DNA of 64,000 nucleotides, from contig JAFTSA010000008.1 of NCBI GenBank assembly GCA_017461985.1, positions 1 to 64,000 of the forward strand. The letters run 5' to 3'. Positions 24,813 to 33,659 of the stretch are shown piece after piece. The DNA comes from Clostridia bacterium (GTDB lineage Bacteria; Bacillota; Clostridia; Christensenellales; CAG-917). The notes under the pieces are model-generated. The model searched no databases. It saw only the letters and a list, made by a program, of their open reading frames with translations, and had not been told where the DNA came from. The position numbers were made by a program, and so were the translations under genes. Each line of letters opens with the position of its first letter. Positions within the stretch are counted from its first letter, which is position 1.

Positions 24813-25154
24813 TTAGGCTATGCCTGTGATCACCAAATTTACGCCGTCTGCAAAGAAATTTTCTTCAACAACGTCACCGATTTTGCTGTCGGCGGAAACA
24901 GTCAGTTTGCCAACGTATTCGGCGGCTTCACGGATTTTGTCTTTGGGGATAGGGGCTGAGGTTTTGGCAGATGCCATACCGCCGTCTGCACGTCTAATGA
25001 GGGTTGTCAAGGTGCGGACAGGGGCGGAATACTCTTGCTCACCATACTTTTTGCCACGAGGACAAGTTTGACCTTGAACGGTGATGACACCGTCCTTTTC
25101 TTCTATTGTAAGGGGGCATCCCATGGGACACATAATGCAGATTGTGTTCATCAT
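24813..25154 (-). CDS. DUF1667 protein of the glycerol-3-phosphate dehydrogenase-like set
   Basis: 113 aa with MCPMGCPL near the N-terminus and a further cysteine in GQTCPRGKKYGEQEY, a pattern suited to an iron-sulfur or zinc site. DUF1667 proteins occur as the third gene after two flavoproteins related to GlpA and a NAD(P)/FAD oxidoreductase, as here. The start overlaps the preceding stop by 4 bases. By analogy it could be the electron-transfer or anchoring subunit taking the place of GlpC. Confidence 0.85.
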   Translation of the reverse strand: MMNTICIMCPMGCPLTIEEKDGVITVQGQTCPRGKKYGEQEYSAPVRTLTTLIRRADGGMASAKTSAPIPKDKIREAAEYVGKLTVSADSKIGDVVEENFFADGVNLVITGIA

Positions 25155-26383
25155 TTCAACCTCACAATCACGTCACCAACCAAATCTTGACGTGCAAGAG
25201 TGATTTTTTCCATTTCGCCGGGGGCGAGAATCATTGTCTTTCTTGAATAGATTTCATTGCCGTCCACTTCAACTACGATGCGTTTCTTTGTGTAGACGTC
25301 AACCGTGCGGAAGAAGACGTCAACCTTGCCTTCTCCGCCCTTGGTTATCCTTTGAGGAAGTGCATATCTTACGCCGTCTGTGGCGCGGACACTCACGGTG
25401 TCCCCTGCCGTCACGTTGCCGAGAGCGTAGTCAGCGGCTGCTCCCCCTGCAATCTCTGCTTCACGGGATACGTTGTCCACAAGGTCGTGTACGTGAAGGA
25501 CGTTTCCGCAAGAGAATACGCCGGGGATTGAGGTCATACGATTTTCGTCAACCACTGCCCCTGAGGTGATGGGTGACATTTCAACGTCCATGCCTGAGAG
25601 AAGGTCGTTTTCAGGGATAAGACCAACTGACAAAAGCAAGGTGTCGCAAGAGACGTATTCTTCCTTTTCAAGGATAGGATTTCTGTTTTCGTCAACGGGT
25701 GCATAGTAAAGACCTGTAAGACGAGGGCTTCCTTCAAGACGAGTGATTGTATGTGCGTACTTGATAGGGATGTCAAAGTCATTGAGGCATTGGACGATAT
25801 TGCGCTTCAAACCGCTTGAATAAGGCATAAGTTCAAGGACAAGTTCCACCTTTGCCCCTTCAAGTGTCATACGTCTTGCCATGATGAGACCGATGTCACC
25901 ACTGCCCAAAATGACAACCTTTTTGCCAACGAGGTATCCCTTCATATTGCACAGTTTTTGCGCCATACCTGCGGTATAGACGCCTGCAGGACGAGTGCCG
26001 GGCACTGCGATTGCCCCTGCTGTGCGCTCTCTGCAACCCATTGCAAGGACCACTGCCCCTGCTTCAACTGTGATATAGCCTTCGGGAGAAAGGATTTCCA
26101 CCTTCTTGTCGGGAGTGAGGCGCAACACCATACTTTCAAGCATGACGTCTATATCCTCACTTTCCACCAACTTGACAAATCTGTCTGCGTATTCGGGGCC
26201 AGTCAACTCCTCACCAAAATAGTGAAGTCCAAATCCGTTGTGAATGCATTGATTGAGGATTCCGCCAAGACGGACGTCTCTTTCAACCACAAGGACTTTT
26301 GCGCCCTTTTTCAGTGCGCTGAGAGCCGCCGCCATACCTGCAGGGCCACCGCCTATAACAACAACGTCATATTTCTTAATCAT
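25151..26383 (-). CDS. FAD-dependent pyridine nucleotide-disulfide-type oxidoreductase (GlpB-like role)
   Basis: 410 aa. VVVIGGGPAGMAAALSALKKG binds FAD and VVILGSGDIGLIMARRM is the second dinucleotide site; GVFSCGNVLHVHDLVD is the conserved C-terminal FAD contact. LGGILNQCIHNGFGLHYF is typical of the subgroup found with DUF1667 and GlpA-like proteins. Probably one subunit of an anaerobic glycerol-3-phosphate or related dehydrogenase. Start and stop overlap both neighbours, showing tight coupling. Confidence 0.85.
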   Translation of the reverse strand: MIKKYDVVVIGGGPAGMAAALSALKKGAKVLVVERDVRLGGILNQCIHNGFGLHYFGEELTGPEYADRFVKLVESEDIDVMLESMVLRLTPDKKVEILSPEGYITVEAGAVVLAMGCRERTAGAIAVPGTRPAGVYTAGMAQKLCNMKGYLVGKKVVILGSGDIGLIMARRMTLEGAKVELVLELMPYSSGLKRNIVQCLNDFDIPIKYAHTITRLEGSPRLTGLYYAPVDENRNPILEKEEYVSCDTLLLSVGLIPENDLLSGMDVEMSPITSGAVVDENRMTSIPGVFSCGNVLHVHDLVDNVSREAEIAGGAAADYALGNVTAGDTVSVRATDGVRYALPQRITKGGEGKVDVFFRTVDVYTKKRIVVEVDGNEIYSRKTMILAPGEMEKITLARQDLVGDVIVRLK

Positions 26384-27806
26384 TGGGCACCTCCTTTACG
26401 GAGTAAAGAGCAATGTTTGAGCCTTTTTTGCCCTTTCTTATTTCGGTGATGTCTTTGCCTGTTTCACGAGAGATGATTTCCATAACTCTTGTGGCACAGA
26501 AACCGCCTTGGCATCTTCCCATACCTGCACGGACTCTGCGCTTTACTGCGTCAACGGTGACTGCAGGAAGAGGTGAGTGAATTGCCTTGACTATTTCTGC
26601 CTCGCTGACCTTTTCACATCTGCAGACGATACGTCCCCAAGCCTCGTCCTCTTTGATGAGGGTGTTGAGTTCATCTCCGTCAAGTTCGCTCAAGCGTTTT
26701 GCTCTAGGCAAACGGGTGACAACGTTGTCTTTCAATGCTACGTCACCTGCGATGAGGTTTTCAAGATGCTCTGCAATGGCAGGTGCTGAGGAAAGCCCCG
26801 GTGAGCAAATGCCGATTGCCATATAGAAGTCGTCCACCACTTTTGACTCACCGATGACGAAGTCATCTCCTATAATGGTGCGCACGCCGGCATACGTGCG
26901 TATGCACTTGCGCACGACGGGATTCTTGTAAGTCTTTGCCACGTTTGAGCGGATGTCTTGAAGTCCGTCAAGGGTGACTGACGTATCATCAAGGTCACAA
27001 AGGTGTGAGGTGGGGCCGTAGATGACGTTGCCGTCTGCTGTGGGAGCTACCAAAATGCCTTTGCCTGCTTTTGTGGGCAGAGGGAATATGACTGTTTCAA
27101 CGTTTTGTCTTTCAGTGTTGTCAAGGACGTAATACTCTCCTTTGCGGAAAGAGGTTTCATAGTGCTCTGCGCCAGCAAGGTCGTTTACGTCTGCGCCGTA
27201 TGCACCTGCGCAGTTGACAACTGTCTTTGCAAGATATTGGCTCTTTTCGGTGGTGACAACCCAAAGTCCGTCCTTTCTTTCAAGAGCGGTGACCCCTTCT
27301 TCAAGGTGGATTTCCGCTCCGTTGAGGACTGCTCTATCGGCTAAGGCTATTGCCAGTTGATAGGGTGACACGATGCCTGCTTCTTTTGCGTACAACGACC
27401 ACTCGATATTGTCTGAAAGGTTGGGCTCAAAAGACATAGTCTTTTGCTTGTCCCAGACTTCTACTTCAACGCCGTTTTTCACGCCTTTGTCATAGAGTTC
27501 GTCTATGCCTGCTTTGTTGTCCTTGTCTGCTACGACAAGTGAACCGCACTTCAAGTGAGGCACGTCAAGGTCGTCAACCAAACTCCACATAAGATGATTG
27601 CCACGGACGTTGAACTTTGCCTTCAAAGTGCCCGGCTTGCAGTCATATCCTGCGTGGACTATACCGCTGTTTGCACGAGATGCGCCCACTGATACGTCGT
27701 CATCCTTTTCCAAAAGTAAGGTGGCCAAGTCGTGGAAAGCAAGCCTGTCTAAGACTGCCGTGCCGACTACGCCACCGCCAATAACTATACAATCGTATGT
27801 TTTCAT
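26376..27806 (-). CDS. GlpA-like FAD-dependent dehydrogenase with [2Fe-2S] BFD-like domain
   Basis: 476 aa. The N-terminus VIGGGVVGTAVLDRLA binds FAD in a DAO-type fold with SGIVHAGYD and TVVNCAGAYGADVNDLAG as usual in glycerol-3-phosphate dehydrogenases. The last 70 residues carry CRCEKVSEAEI and CQGGFC, the four cysteines of a bacterioferritin-associated-ferredoxin-like [2Fe-2S] domain. It oxidises glycerol 3-phosphate or a similar 2-hydroxy compound. No glpF or glpK lies nearby, so the substrate stays an inference. Confidence 0.82.
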   Translation of the reverse strand: MKTYDCIVIGGGVVGTAVLDRLAFHDLATLLLEKDDDVSVGASRANSGIVHAGYDCKPGTLKAKFNVRGNHLMWSLVDDLDVPHLKCGSLVVADKDNKAGIDELYDKGVKNGVEVEVWDKQKTMSFEPNLSDNIEWSLYAKEAGIVSPYQLAIALADRAVLNGAEIHLEEGVTALERKDGLWVVTTEKSQYLAKTVVNCAGAYGADVNDLAGAEHYETSFRKGEYYVLDNTERQNVETVIFPLPTKAGKGILVAPTADGNVIYGPTSHLCDLDDTSVTLDGLQDIRSNVAKTYKNPVVRKCIRTYAGVRTIIGDDFVIGESKVVDDFYMAIGICSPGLSSAPAIAEHLENLIAGDVALKDNVVTRLPRAKRLSELDGDELNTLIKEDEAWGRIVCRCEKVSEAEIVKAIHSPLPAVTVDAVKRRVRAGMGRCQGGFCATRVMEIISRETGKDITEIRKGKKGSNIALYSVKEVPND

Positions 27807-27833
27807 AATATCCCTCTCGGGGTTTCCCCCGCC

Positions 27834-28367
27834 TTATTTCACGTTAAATTTCTTCTTGTATTGATGGATATTGTCTTTGATGATAAGTTCCGCAAAGGCT
27901 CTGTCCTTCACTTGGAATACTGTTGTTTGTTTCTCTTCCAGTTGCTTGTAGACGCGGAAGAAGTGGGCCATTTCTTGCATAATGTGGGGAGGGAGTTCGT
28001 CCACTTCCTTGTATATGCTCCAGTTGGGATCTTTGAAAGGAATTGCGATGATCTTGTAGTCCATATCTCCGCCGTCTTGCATCATCATCACACCGATGGG
28101 ATAGCAACGCACCATTGCCATAGGCACGATTGCTTCACTGCAAAGGACCAGCACGTCAAGAGGATCGTTGTCGTCACTGAAAGTGCGGGGGATAAATCCG
28201 TAGTTTGCAGGATAGTGGGTGGAGGTGTGCAGAACTCTGTCAAGAATGAGTACGCCTGTTTCCTTGTCAAGTTCGTATTTGTTTTTGCAACCCTTTGAAA
28301 TTTCGATTACAGCAAGAAAATCTGTGGGTGTAATGCGACTAGGGTCAACGTCATGCCAAATGCTCAT
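27834..28367 (-). CDS. ppa: Inorganic pyrophosphatase, family I
   Basis: 177 aa soluble enzyme splitting PPi to phosphate. NKYELDKETG, HYPANYGFIPRTFSDDNDPLDVLVL and the D-x-D-x-x-D variant GGDMDYKIIAI hold the metal and substrate residues. The DNDPLDVL block is the usual signature. It is a separate unit 28 bases downstream-facing from the GlpA-like gene. Confidence 0.93.
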   Translation of the reverse strand: MSIWHDVDPSRITPTDFLAVIEISKGCKNKYELDKETGVLILDRVLHTSTHYPANYGFIPRTFSDDNDPLDVLVLCSEAIVPMAMVRCYPIGVMMMQDGGDMDYKIIAIPFKDPNWSIYKEVDELPPHIMQEMAHFFRVYKQLEEKQTTVFQVKDRAFAELIIKDNIHQYKKKFNVK

Positions 28368-28416
28368 ATTTGTCTCCTATTGTTGAATTACAAAACTATG
28401 TTTTGTCTGTGTTTGT

Positions 28417-29751
28417 CTATTTAAAGTTGCTGATGAATTTCTTGAAAAATGCCGTGCCGTCAATGAGGGATTGTACGTCAATGTTTTCATCACTTGCGTG
28501 CATTGATGCAAGCTGTTGAGGATTGAGTCGACATGGAGTGCATCTTATTGCGCAGGGCACGATTGTCTGCATATGTCTGCAGTCTGTGCCTCCAAACATA
28601 AGATAGGGTGAAATGCCGATTTCGGGGAAACACTCTCTCATTGTGTCCACAAAGTGTTTGTATTCATCACACTCTGTGTCAACGAATGCGCTGTGCTCAC
28701 GGCAGGTGAGGACTTCAACCTCAAGGTCGTATTTTTTTGCAAGGTCGGTGAGTTTTGCAATGCAATCTGCGCTCTTATCACCGGGGCCAAATCGAAGATT
28801 TGCCACCACTGAGGCGGATTGAGGAATCACGTTAGGAGCGTCTGAGGACTGTGCCATTGTGAAAACCATTGTTGTGCCGAGAAGTGCCTTGCCAAAGGGT
28901 GTGATCATAGGCAGTGCCTTGACGATGAGAGGGGCAAAACCTTTTGCGTGTTTGGTGATAAACTTCAAAGGTCCGCCAAGACCTGTTGACACGCCTTTCA
29001 ACATTTGCAGTGCAGGCTTTGACATACTGCGCTTGAAAAGAACGTGGGTTTCGCAATAGTCGATGAATGCGCCAAGTCTTGCAAGAGGTGTATTGTTCGG
29101 AGGTGAACTGCTGTGTCCGCCCTTACTGTGTGCGGTGAAACGGACGTCTGCATAGCCCTTTTCCATAATGCCAACCATTGCAAAGGGCATCTTCATGCCG
29201 GGGAAAGCGTTTTCAACAATTGCGCCACCTTCGTCAACTGCCACAACGGGGTGTACGTCGTGATCCTTGAACCACTGGACTGCGTAAGGTGCGCCCATAC
29301 CGCTGTTTTCTTCGCAGTCTGAATATGAAAGATAGACGTCGTGTTCAGGGACAAAACCTTCTGCAATCAGTTCCTCAACTGCGTTGATGGTGATGAAAAG
29401 GGTGTTTTTGCAGTCCATTGCGCCACGGCCCCAAATCTTGCCATCTTCAAGAGTGCCACCGTAAGGGTCATACTTCCAGGTTTCAGGTGAGGCAGGCACT
29501 ACGTCTTGGTGTGCCATAAGCACCATAGGACGGCGGTCTGACTTGCCTTTCCATTTGAGAAGGATTGCTCTTGACTCACTGTCCTTGTCCTTGCCGGGAT
29601 AGAACACTTCAAGATTGCTGAAAACAAGGGGGAATTCCTCTTTCAGCACTTGTTGGAATTTGTCAAAATACTCTGCTCCGCTGCTTGACACCGTGGGGCA
29701 TTGAATCATTTTTGCAAAGGTGTTTGAATATTTTTCAAATTGATTTGACAT
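28417..29751 (-). CDS. M20 family metallopeptidase
   Basis: About 444 aa from the ATG at 29749-29751 (GGGGG upstream). Zinc ligands are visible in VLMAHQDVVP, WGRGAMDCKNTL and SYSDCEENSGMG. The dimerisation domain follows from about 200 to 330, and MFGGTDCRHMQ brings the last ligand near the C-terminus. The closest named relatives are carboxypeptidase S-like and succinyl-diaminopimelate desuccinylase-like M20 enzymes. Substrate is probably a short peptide or N-acyl amino acid. Confidence 0.85.
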   Translation of the reverse strand: MSNQFEKYSNTFAKMIQCPTVSSSGAEYFDKFQQVLKEEFPLVFSNLEVFYPGKDKDSESRAILLKWKGKSDRRPMVLMAHQDVVPASPETWKYDPYGGTLEDGKIWGRGAMDCKNTLFITINAVEELIAEGFVPEHDVYLSYSDCEENSGMGAPYAVQWFKDHDVHPVVAVDEGGAIVENAFPGMKMPFAMVGIMEKGYADVRFTAHSKGGHSSSPPNNTPLARLGAFIDYCETHVLFKRSMSKPALQMLKGVSTGLGGPLKFITKHAKGFAPLIVKALPMITPFGKALLGTTMVFTMAQSSDAPNVIPQSASVVANLRFGPGDKSADCIAKLTDLAKKYDLEVEVLTCREHSAFVDTECDEYKHFVDTMRECFPEIGISPYLMFGGTDCRHMQTIVPCAIRCTPCRLNPQQLASMHASDENIDVQSLIDGTAFFKKFISNFK

Positions 29752-29896
29752 ATTAACCCCCAAAAAACTTATGGGAACATTATACGCTCGCACGGGCGTA
29801 AAGTCAATAGCGGACTTCACTTTTGTCATATTCTAGCACACATTTTTCAAAAATATGAAGAAAATTCACGTTTTCAAAGAAAACGCAAAGGTGCGT

Positions 29897-29930
29897 ATAA
29901 AAAAACAACCCCACGATTTCGTAGGGTTGT
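29897..29930 (-). terminator. Distal terminator of the tRNA-Leu(CAA) array
   Basis: Minus-strand ACAACCC / GGGTTGT with an inner ACGA-TTTCGT pairing, followed by seven T. The sequence just before it on the minus strand contains CGAGTCC as in the tRNA T-arm. Confidence 0.8.
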
Positions 29931-29933
29931 GTT

Positions 29934-30137
29934 GGACTCGTAGTACAAAAATGCAACTCGAAAATCACGGCGAAGTCGTGGATGGAATCCGCAGCTTGTC
30001 TGCGGTATGGAATCAACACGGAGTGTTGTATGTAATCAATCCAAGGAGGATGCACGCTGGCGCGTGATGCCATGCGCCTTCGGCGATTACATACTCACCT
30101 GCGGTGAGATTACATGCCAATCCTTCGGGTTGGATAG
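29934..30137 (-). repeat. Hairpin array downstream of tRNA-Leu(CAA)
   Basis: About 200 bp of head-to-tail short stems (minus strand): TCACC/GGTGA, CGCC-GAA-GGCG, CACGC/GCGTG, ATCC/GGAT, AACAC/GTGTT, CCGCA/TGCGG and CACG/CGTG. They are joined by near-identical linkers ATGTAATC, GATTACATA and GATTCCAT. The linkers are themselves complementary (GTAATC with GATTAC), so the array can fold into a multibranched RNA. No gene is supported here. Confidence 0.75.
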
Positions 30138-30168
30138 AAAAAAGACCGTTCGAAAACGGTCTTTTTTT
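30138..30168. terminator. Terminator directly after tRNA-Leu(CAA)
   Basis: GACCGTT-CGAA-AACGGTC with A and T runs on both sides, three bases from the encoded CCA. Confidence 0.9.
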
Positions 30169-30170
30169 CT

Positions 30171-30258
30171 TGGTGCCGGTGGACGGACTCGAACCGTCAC
30201 GGAGGATTAGTCCACAGGATTTTGAGTCCAGCGCGTCTGCCAATTTCACCACACCGGC
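30171..30258 (-). tRNA. tRNA-Leu (anticodon CAA)
   Basis: Minus strand GCCGGTG pairs with CACCGGC in the acceptor stem. The D-arm GTGAAATTGGCAGACGC is leucine-type, the anticodon loop is CTCAAAA (anticodon CAA), there is a long variable arm, and the T-loop GTTCGAGTC is normal. The anticodon stem has one T-T mismatch at its second pair. Discriminator A and CCA are encoded. Confidence 0.92.
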
Positions 30259-30267
30259 GCAAGTGAT

Positions 30268-30296
30268 AATATATCACAAGTGTTGTCATTTCGCAA
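30268..30296 (-). promoter_or_regulatory. Promoter of tRNA-Leu(CAA)
   Basis: Minus strand TTGCGA (30291-30296), 17 bp, TATATT (30268-30273), ending 10 bases before the mature 5' end. Confidence 0.65.
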
Positions 30297-30406
30297 CTGT
30301 TTTTTGAAAAGTGTGAATTTTTTGAGTTTTTCGCCTCTCTAACCGCCGAAATCCACTATTGCCTTTCGCTGTTGTATGGGTTATACTTTGGATAGGAGGG
30401 AGAATT

Positions 30407-31363
30407 ATGCTTCGCAAACTTGACGGAACTTTTTTTGAGTTTAGACATCACAATACCGCTGAGGGTAAATATTGGAATCCTGCCTTGAAGGAATTTGAAG
30501 GCATTGACTGGCGCAATAAAATCCGTGAAATCCACGCCCTTGGCATGGAGTACGTGATGATTATGGCGACGGCACTTTACGAAAGGTGCTTTTATCAATC
30601 CAAAATCTTCCCCTTTGCGGATATGAAAACAGATGACCCCATTGAAGAAGTCCTTGACGAAGCGGACAAGTTGGGGCTGAAAGTCTTTCTCGGCAACGGA
30701 TTTTTCGGCAACTGGCGCAGGGCTCATCACAACATAAAGAGTGAAGATATCGTCAATATGTCCTTCAAGGCTATGGAGGAAATCACCGCGCTATACGGTC
30801 ATCACCCCAGTTTCTATGGTTGGTATTACCCCGACGAGTGTTTCATCAAACTCCACTTCCCTCGTGCTTTCGTGTCCTACGTCAACAGAGCATCAAAGGT
30901 TGCTCACGAACTCACCCCGGGCAAAAAGACCTTGATTGCTCCCTACGGCACAAACGTCACCTTGACAAACGACAGATACACCCGCGATCTTGTGTCTATG
31001 GACCTTGACTATATTGTGTATCAAGACGAGGTGGGTGTGCAGAAAACTCCCGTCCACCGCACCGCAAAACTTTATGAAAAGTTGAAACGTGTCCATGACG
31101 AGGCAGGACGTGCTGAACTTTGGGCAGAAGTTGAAGTGTTCAAGTTTGAAGGAGTCGTCTATGACAGTGCCCTTCTTCCTGCAAGTTTTGAAAGAGTAAA
31201 GCGTCAAATTGAAAACGTGTCACCATACGTGAACAAAATCATCGCATATCAATATCTTGGCATAATGAACCCTGCCGACTCCCCCTCATTCTGCGGACAC
31301 CCAGACAGCGTAAAACTCTACAACGACTACGTTGACTATCTCAAAACAAACAACCTGCTTTAG
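30407..31363 (+). CDS. DUF4434-like TIM-barrel protein
   Basis: 318 aa from the ATG at 30407 with AGGAGGGAG upstream; an earlier in-frame ATG encodes a spurious hydrophobic lead. The order GTFFEFRHHN, LGMEYVMIMATALYE, VFLGNGFFGNW, GWYYPDECF and VYQDEVGVQ follows the beta strands of DUF4434/GH-like barrels, with acidic residues at strand ends. No signal peptide is present, so it acts in the cytoplasm. It may be a glycosidase-like enzyme; the substrate is unknown. It is monocistronic with its own terminator. Confidence 0.7.
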   Translation: MLRKLDGTFFEFRHHNTAEGKYWNPALKEFEGIDWRNKIREIHALGMEYVMIMATALYERCFYQSKIFPFADMKTDDPIEEVLDEADKLGLKVFLGNGFFGNWRRAHHNIKSEDIVNMSFKAMEEITALYGHHPSFYGWYYPDECFIKLHFPRAFVSYVNRASKVAHELTPGKKTLIAPYGTNVTLTNDRYTRDLVSMDLDYIVYQDEVGVQKTPVHRTAKLYEKLKRVHDEAGRAELWAEVEVFKFEGVVYDSALLPASFERVKRQIENVSPYVNKIIAYQYLGIMNPADSPSFCGHPDSVKLYNDYVDYLKTNNLL

Positions 31364-31383
31364 TCCTATCAAATCACAATGAA

Positions 31384-31410
31384 AAAACCGAGCGGTGTGC
31401 TCGGTTTTTT
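31384..31410 (+). terminator. Terminator of the DUF4434-like gene
   Basis: ACCGAGC-GGTGT-GCTCGGT followed by six T; A-rich on the other side, so it may also serve the minus strand. Confidence 0.9.
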
Positions 31411-31468
31411 GTTTTGGTCTTTTTTTTGGGTTGAGGGTTAGGATTTATTTTCTTCCCTCAAAAATTTG

Positions 31469-31711
31469 TTAGTCCTCTTGACGGCGAATTTTGCTCATCT
31501 TGACAAGATAGGTCATTTCACCGATGACGAAGATAAGACCTGCCACAATAAACATTGCCACGCCGATGCCGTATCCAACTGAGCCGGGCACTAGGAAGAA
31601 AAACGCAAGGCCCACTGACAGTGCGATGACTGCAACGAGAAGTGCAAGAATCATCATATTGATGTTTGAAAGTTCTGCCACTTTTTTCAGCAAGATTTTT
31701 TCGTTGTCCAT
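31469..31711 (-). CDS. Small two-helix membrane protein
   Basis: 80 aa, ATG preceded by AAGGAGG, a strong ribosome site. Two hydrophobic segments (about 19-41 and 44-69) are separated by a PGSVGYG turn and followed by a basic tail (KMSKIRRQED). I do not recognise a family. It is downstream of the nucleoside cluster on the same strand. Confidence 0.7.
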   Translation of the reverse strand: MDNEKILLKKVAELSNINMMILALLVAVIALSVGLAFFFLVPGSVGYGIGVAMFIVAGLIFVIGEMTYLVKMSKIRRQED

Positions 31712-31764
31712 AGAAACCTCCTTTTTGGTTTTGACACTATTGTGTGCAAAAGGAGGAATACTAT

Positions 31765-31974
31765 TCAGTCATCGTATTCGTCAACGTATCTTGTGCGCCT
31801 AGGCTCGTGGCGGTGGAAACTGTCTTTTATGGGAAGGTCGCAATCGTTGCAACGATAATACCACCCGTCCTCTTCACGGCATACGTACACCCCAGTGTGA
31901 GCACCGCAAGTGCAAACATCCACGTCACGGAAGAGGTCTTTGTTCAAATTTTTGTCATCATCAAAATAATTCAT
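31765..31974 (-). CDS. Small zinc-ribbon-like protein
   Basis: 69 aa, acidic at both ends. CTCGAH and YRCNDCD offer a four-cysteine zinc-ribbon arrangement with an aromatic centre (DGWYYR). The ribosome site is weak, but codon use is like that of neighbouring genes and there is no competing frame. It is possibly the last or next-to-last gene of the nucleoside operon. Function unknown. Confidence 0.5.
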   Translation of the reverse strand: MNYFDDDKNLNKDLFRDVDVCTCGAHTGVYVCREEDGWYYRCNDCDLPIKDSFHRHEPRRTRYVDEYDD

Positions 31975-32048
31975 AATAAAGCCAAAAGCGATGTTTATCG
32001 GTCATATACGCAAGATAAACACCACTTTCTGTCGTTAAGTTGTTTTTT

Positions 32049-32450
32049 TTACAGTTCGGTTGCAGTGAAGGAATGAGGCATAATTTCTTCAAGAGTCAAC
32101 ACCTTGAAGTCATCGGGTGTGCCAAGGATAATCTTGAAATCCTTGTGGCAAAACTCTGTCATCACTTGACGGCAAACACCGCAAGGAGTGCAGTTTTTGG
32201 ACAACTCTTCTCCGTCCTTTCCTGCCACGATTGCTATCATTTCAAACTCTCTATCGCCCTCGCTTATTGCCTTGAAAAAGGCAGTTCTTTCTGCGCAGTT
32301 GGTGGGGGTGAATGATGCGTTTTCAACATTGCAACCTGTGTAGATTTTTCCGCTTTTGGCAAGAAGTGCCGCCCCTACTTTGTAGTGTGAGTAGGGGGCA
32401 TAAGCCATTTCTCTTGCTTTCACTGCGGTTTCAATAAGTTGCTTTTTCAT
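32049..32450 (-). CDS. cdd: Cytidine deaminase
   Basis: 133 aa, tetrameric-type enzyme turning cytidine and deoxycytidine into uridine forms. NVENASFTPTNCAERTAF holds the catalytic glutamate and first zinc cysteine; CTPCGVCRQ supplies the other two. Last enzyme of the nucleoside cluster, giving uridine for Udk or Pdp encoded upstream. Confidence 0.95.
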   Translation of the reverse strand: MKKQLIETAVKAREMAYAPYSHYKVGAALLAKSGKIYTGCNVENASFTPTNCAERTAFFKAISEGDREFEMIAIVAGKDGEELSKNCTPCGVCRQVMTEFCHKDFKIILGTPDDFKVLTLEEIMPHSFTATEL

Positions 32451-32495
32451 AGTTTTCTCCTTTCATCTCTACTCATATTTGAAGATGAACTGGGG

Positions 32496-33659
32496 TTATT
32501 TTGCCACGTCGCCAAGGAAGCTGTGTCCGCTGGTGTCCTTTTGGTCAACTCCAAAGAAGTCAAGGATTGTGGCTGAAACATCTGCAAAGGAATCACGTGT
32601 GCCGAGGTCAACTCCGCCCTTTACGCCATTGCCGTAGACCAGCATAGGCACGTATTCACGGGAGTGGTCTGTTGAGGGGGTTGAGGGGTCACATCCGTGG
32701 TCTGCGGTGATGATGAGAAGGTCATCTTCACGCATATTTGCCATAAACTCACCAAGTTGACCATCAAAGTCTGTCATGGCGGCAGCATAGCCTGCTATGT
32801 CGTTGCGGTGACCATATTTCATGTCAAAGTCCACAAGGTTGACAAAGCAAAGTCCTTCAAAATCTCTCTTTTGGATGTCAAGAGTCACTTCCATACCGTG
32901 GTGGTTTGAGGTGGTGCGGTTGCTTTCACTCACTGACTTGCCTGCAAAGATGTCGTAGATCTTGCCCACTGATATGGTGGCAAGTCCCTTTTCCATAAGA
33001 AGGTCAAGCATTGTTGTGCCTACGGGGAGCAGTGAATAGTCGTGGCGGTTGGCTGTCCTTGTGTAGGGATATTCGCCGTTGAAAGGACGGGCAATAACTC
33101 TGCCTACGCCGTGCTCTCCTTGGAGGAGGTTTCTTGCGATTTCGCAGTATCTATAAAGTTCGGGTACGGGCACATAGTCCTCGTGGGCTGCGATTTGGAA
33201 AACGCTGTCCGCTGAGGTGTAGACGATGAGCGCGCCTGTTTCAATATGCTCTTTGCCGTAGTCTTTGATGACTTCGGTGCCTGAATATGGTAGATTGCAG
33301 ATTGCCTTTCTGCCTGTGCGTCTTTCAAACTCCTCAATCACTTCCTTGGGGAAGCCGTTGGGATAGGTTGGGAGAGGTGTGGGTGACACGATGCCTGCAA
33401 TCTCCCAGTGTCCTATTGTTGTGTCCTTGCCCTTTGAAAGTTCGCCAAGACGAGCAAAACTGCCAGTGGGGTGATCCACTCCCCCGCCAACTGTTTCCAC
33501 GTTGAAAAGACCCATATTGACAAGGTTTGGGCAGTTGAAGTTTTCGTGATTGCGGATTGCGCCAAGGGTGTTGCTTCCTTCGTCGCCCCAAAGGTGCGCG
33601 TCAGGAAGTGCCCCTATTCCGCAACTGTCAAGTACGATAATGAAAGCTCTTTTCATCAT
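32496..33659 (-). CDS. deoB: Phosphopentomutase
   Basis: 387 aa alkaline-phosphatase-fold enzyme interconverting (deoxy)ribose 1- and 5-phosphates. VLDSCGIGALPDA at the N-terminus and TADHGCDPSTPSTDHSREYVP near the C-terminus carry the metal ligands, and DTTIGHWEIAG contains the phosphorylated threonine. The start overlaps the deoD stop as ATGATGA. It supplies deoxyribose-5-phosphate to DeoC. Confidence 0.95.
   Translation of the reverse strand: MMKRAFIIVLDSCGIGALPDAHLWGDEGSNTLGAIRNHENFNCPNLVNMGLFNVETVGGGVDHPTGSFARLGELSKGKDTTIGHWEIAGIVSPTPLPTYPNGFPKEVIEEFERRTGRKAICNLPYSGTEVIKDYGKEHIETGALIVYTSADSVFQIAAHEDYVPVPELYRYCEIARNLLQGEHGVGRVIARPFNGEYPYTRTANRHDYSLLPVGTTMLDLLMEKGLATISVGKIYDIFAGKSVSESNRTTSNHHGMEVTLDIQKRDFEGLCFVNLVDFDMKYGHRNDIAGYAAAMTDFDGQLGEFMANMREDDLLIITADHGCDPSTPSTDHSREYVPMLVYGNGVKGGVDLGTRDSFADVSATILDFFGVDQKDTSGHSFLGDVAK

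Noticed and set aside
29934-30137. CRISPR array
   Set aside because: Units are short palindromes with different stems and irregular spacing; no identical repeats of 24-40 bases and no cas genes.
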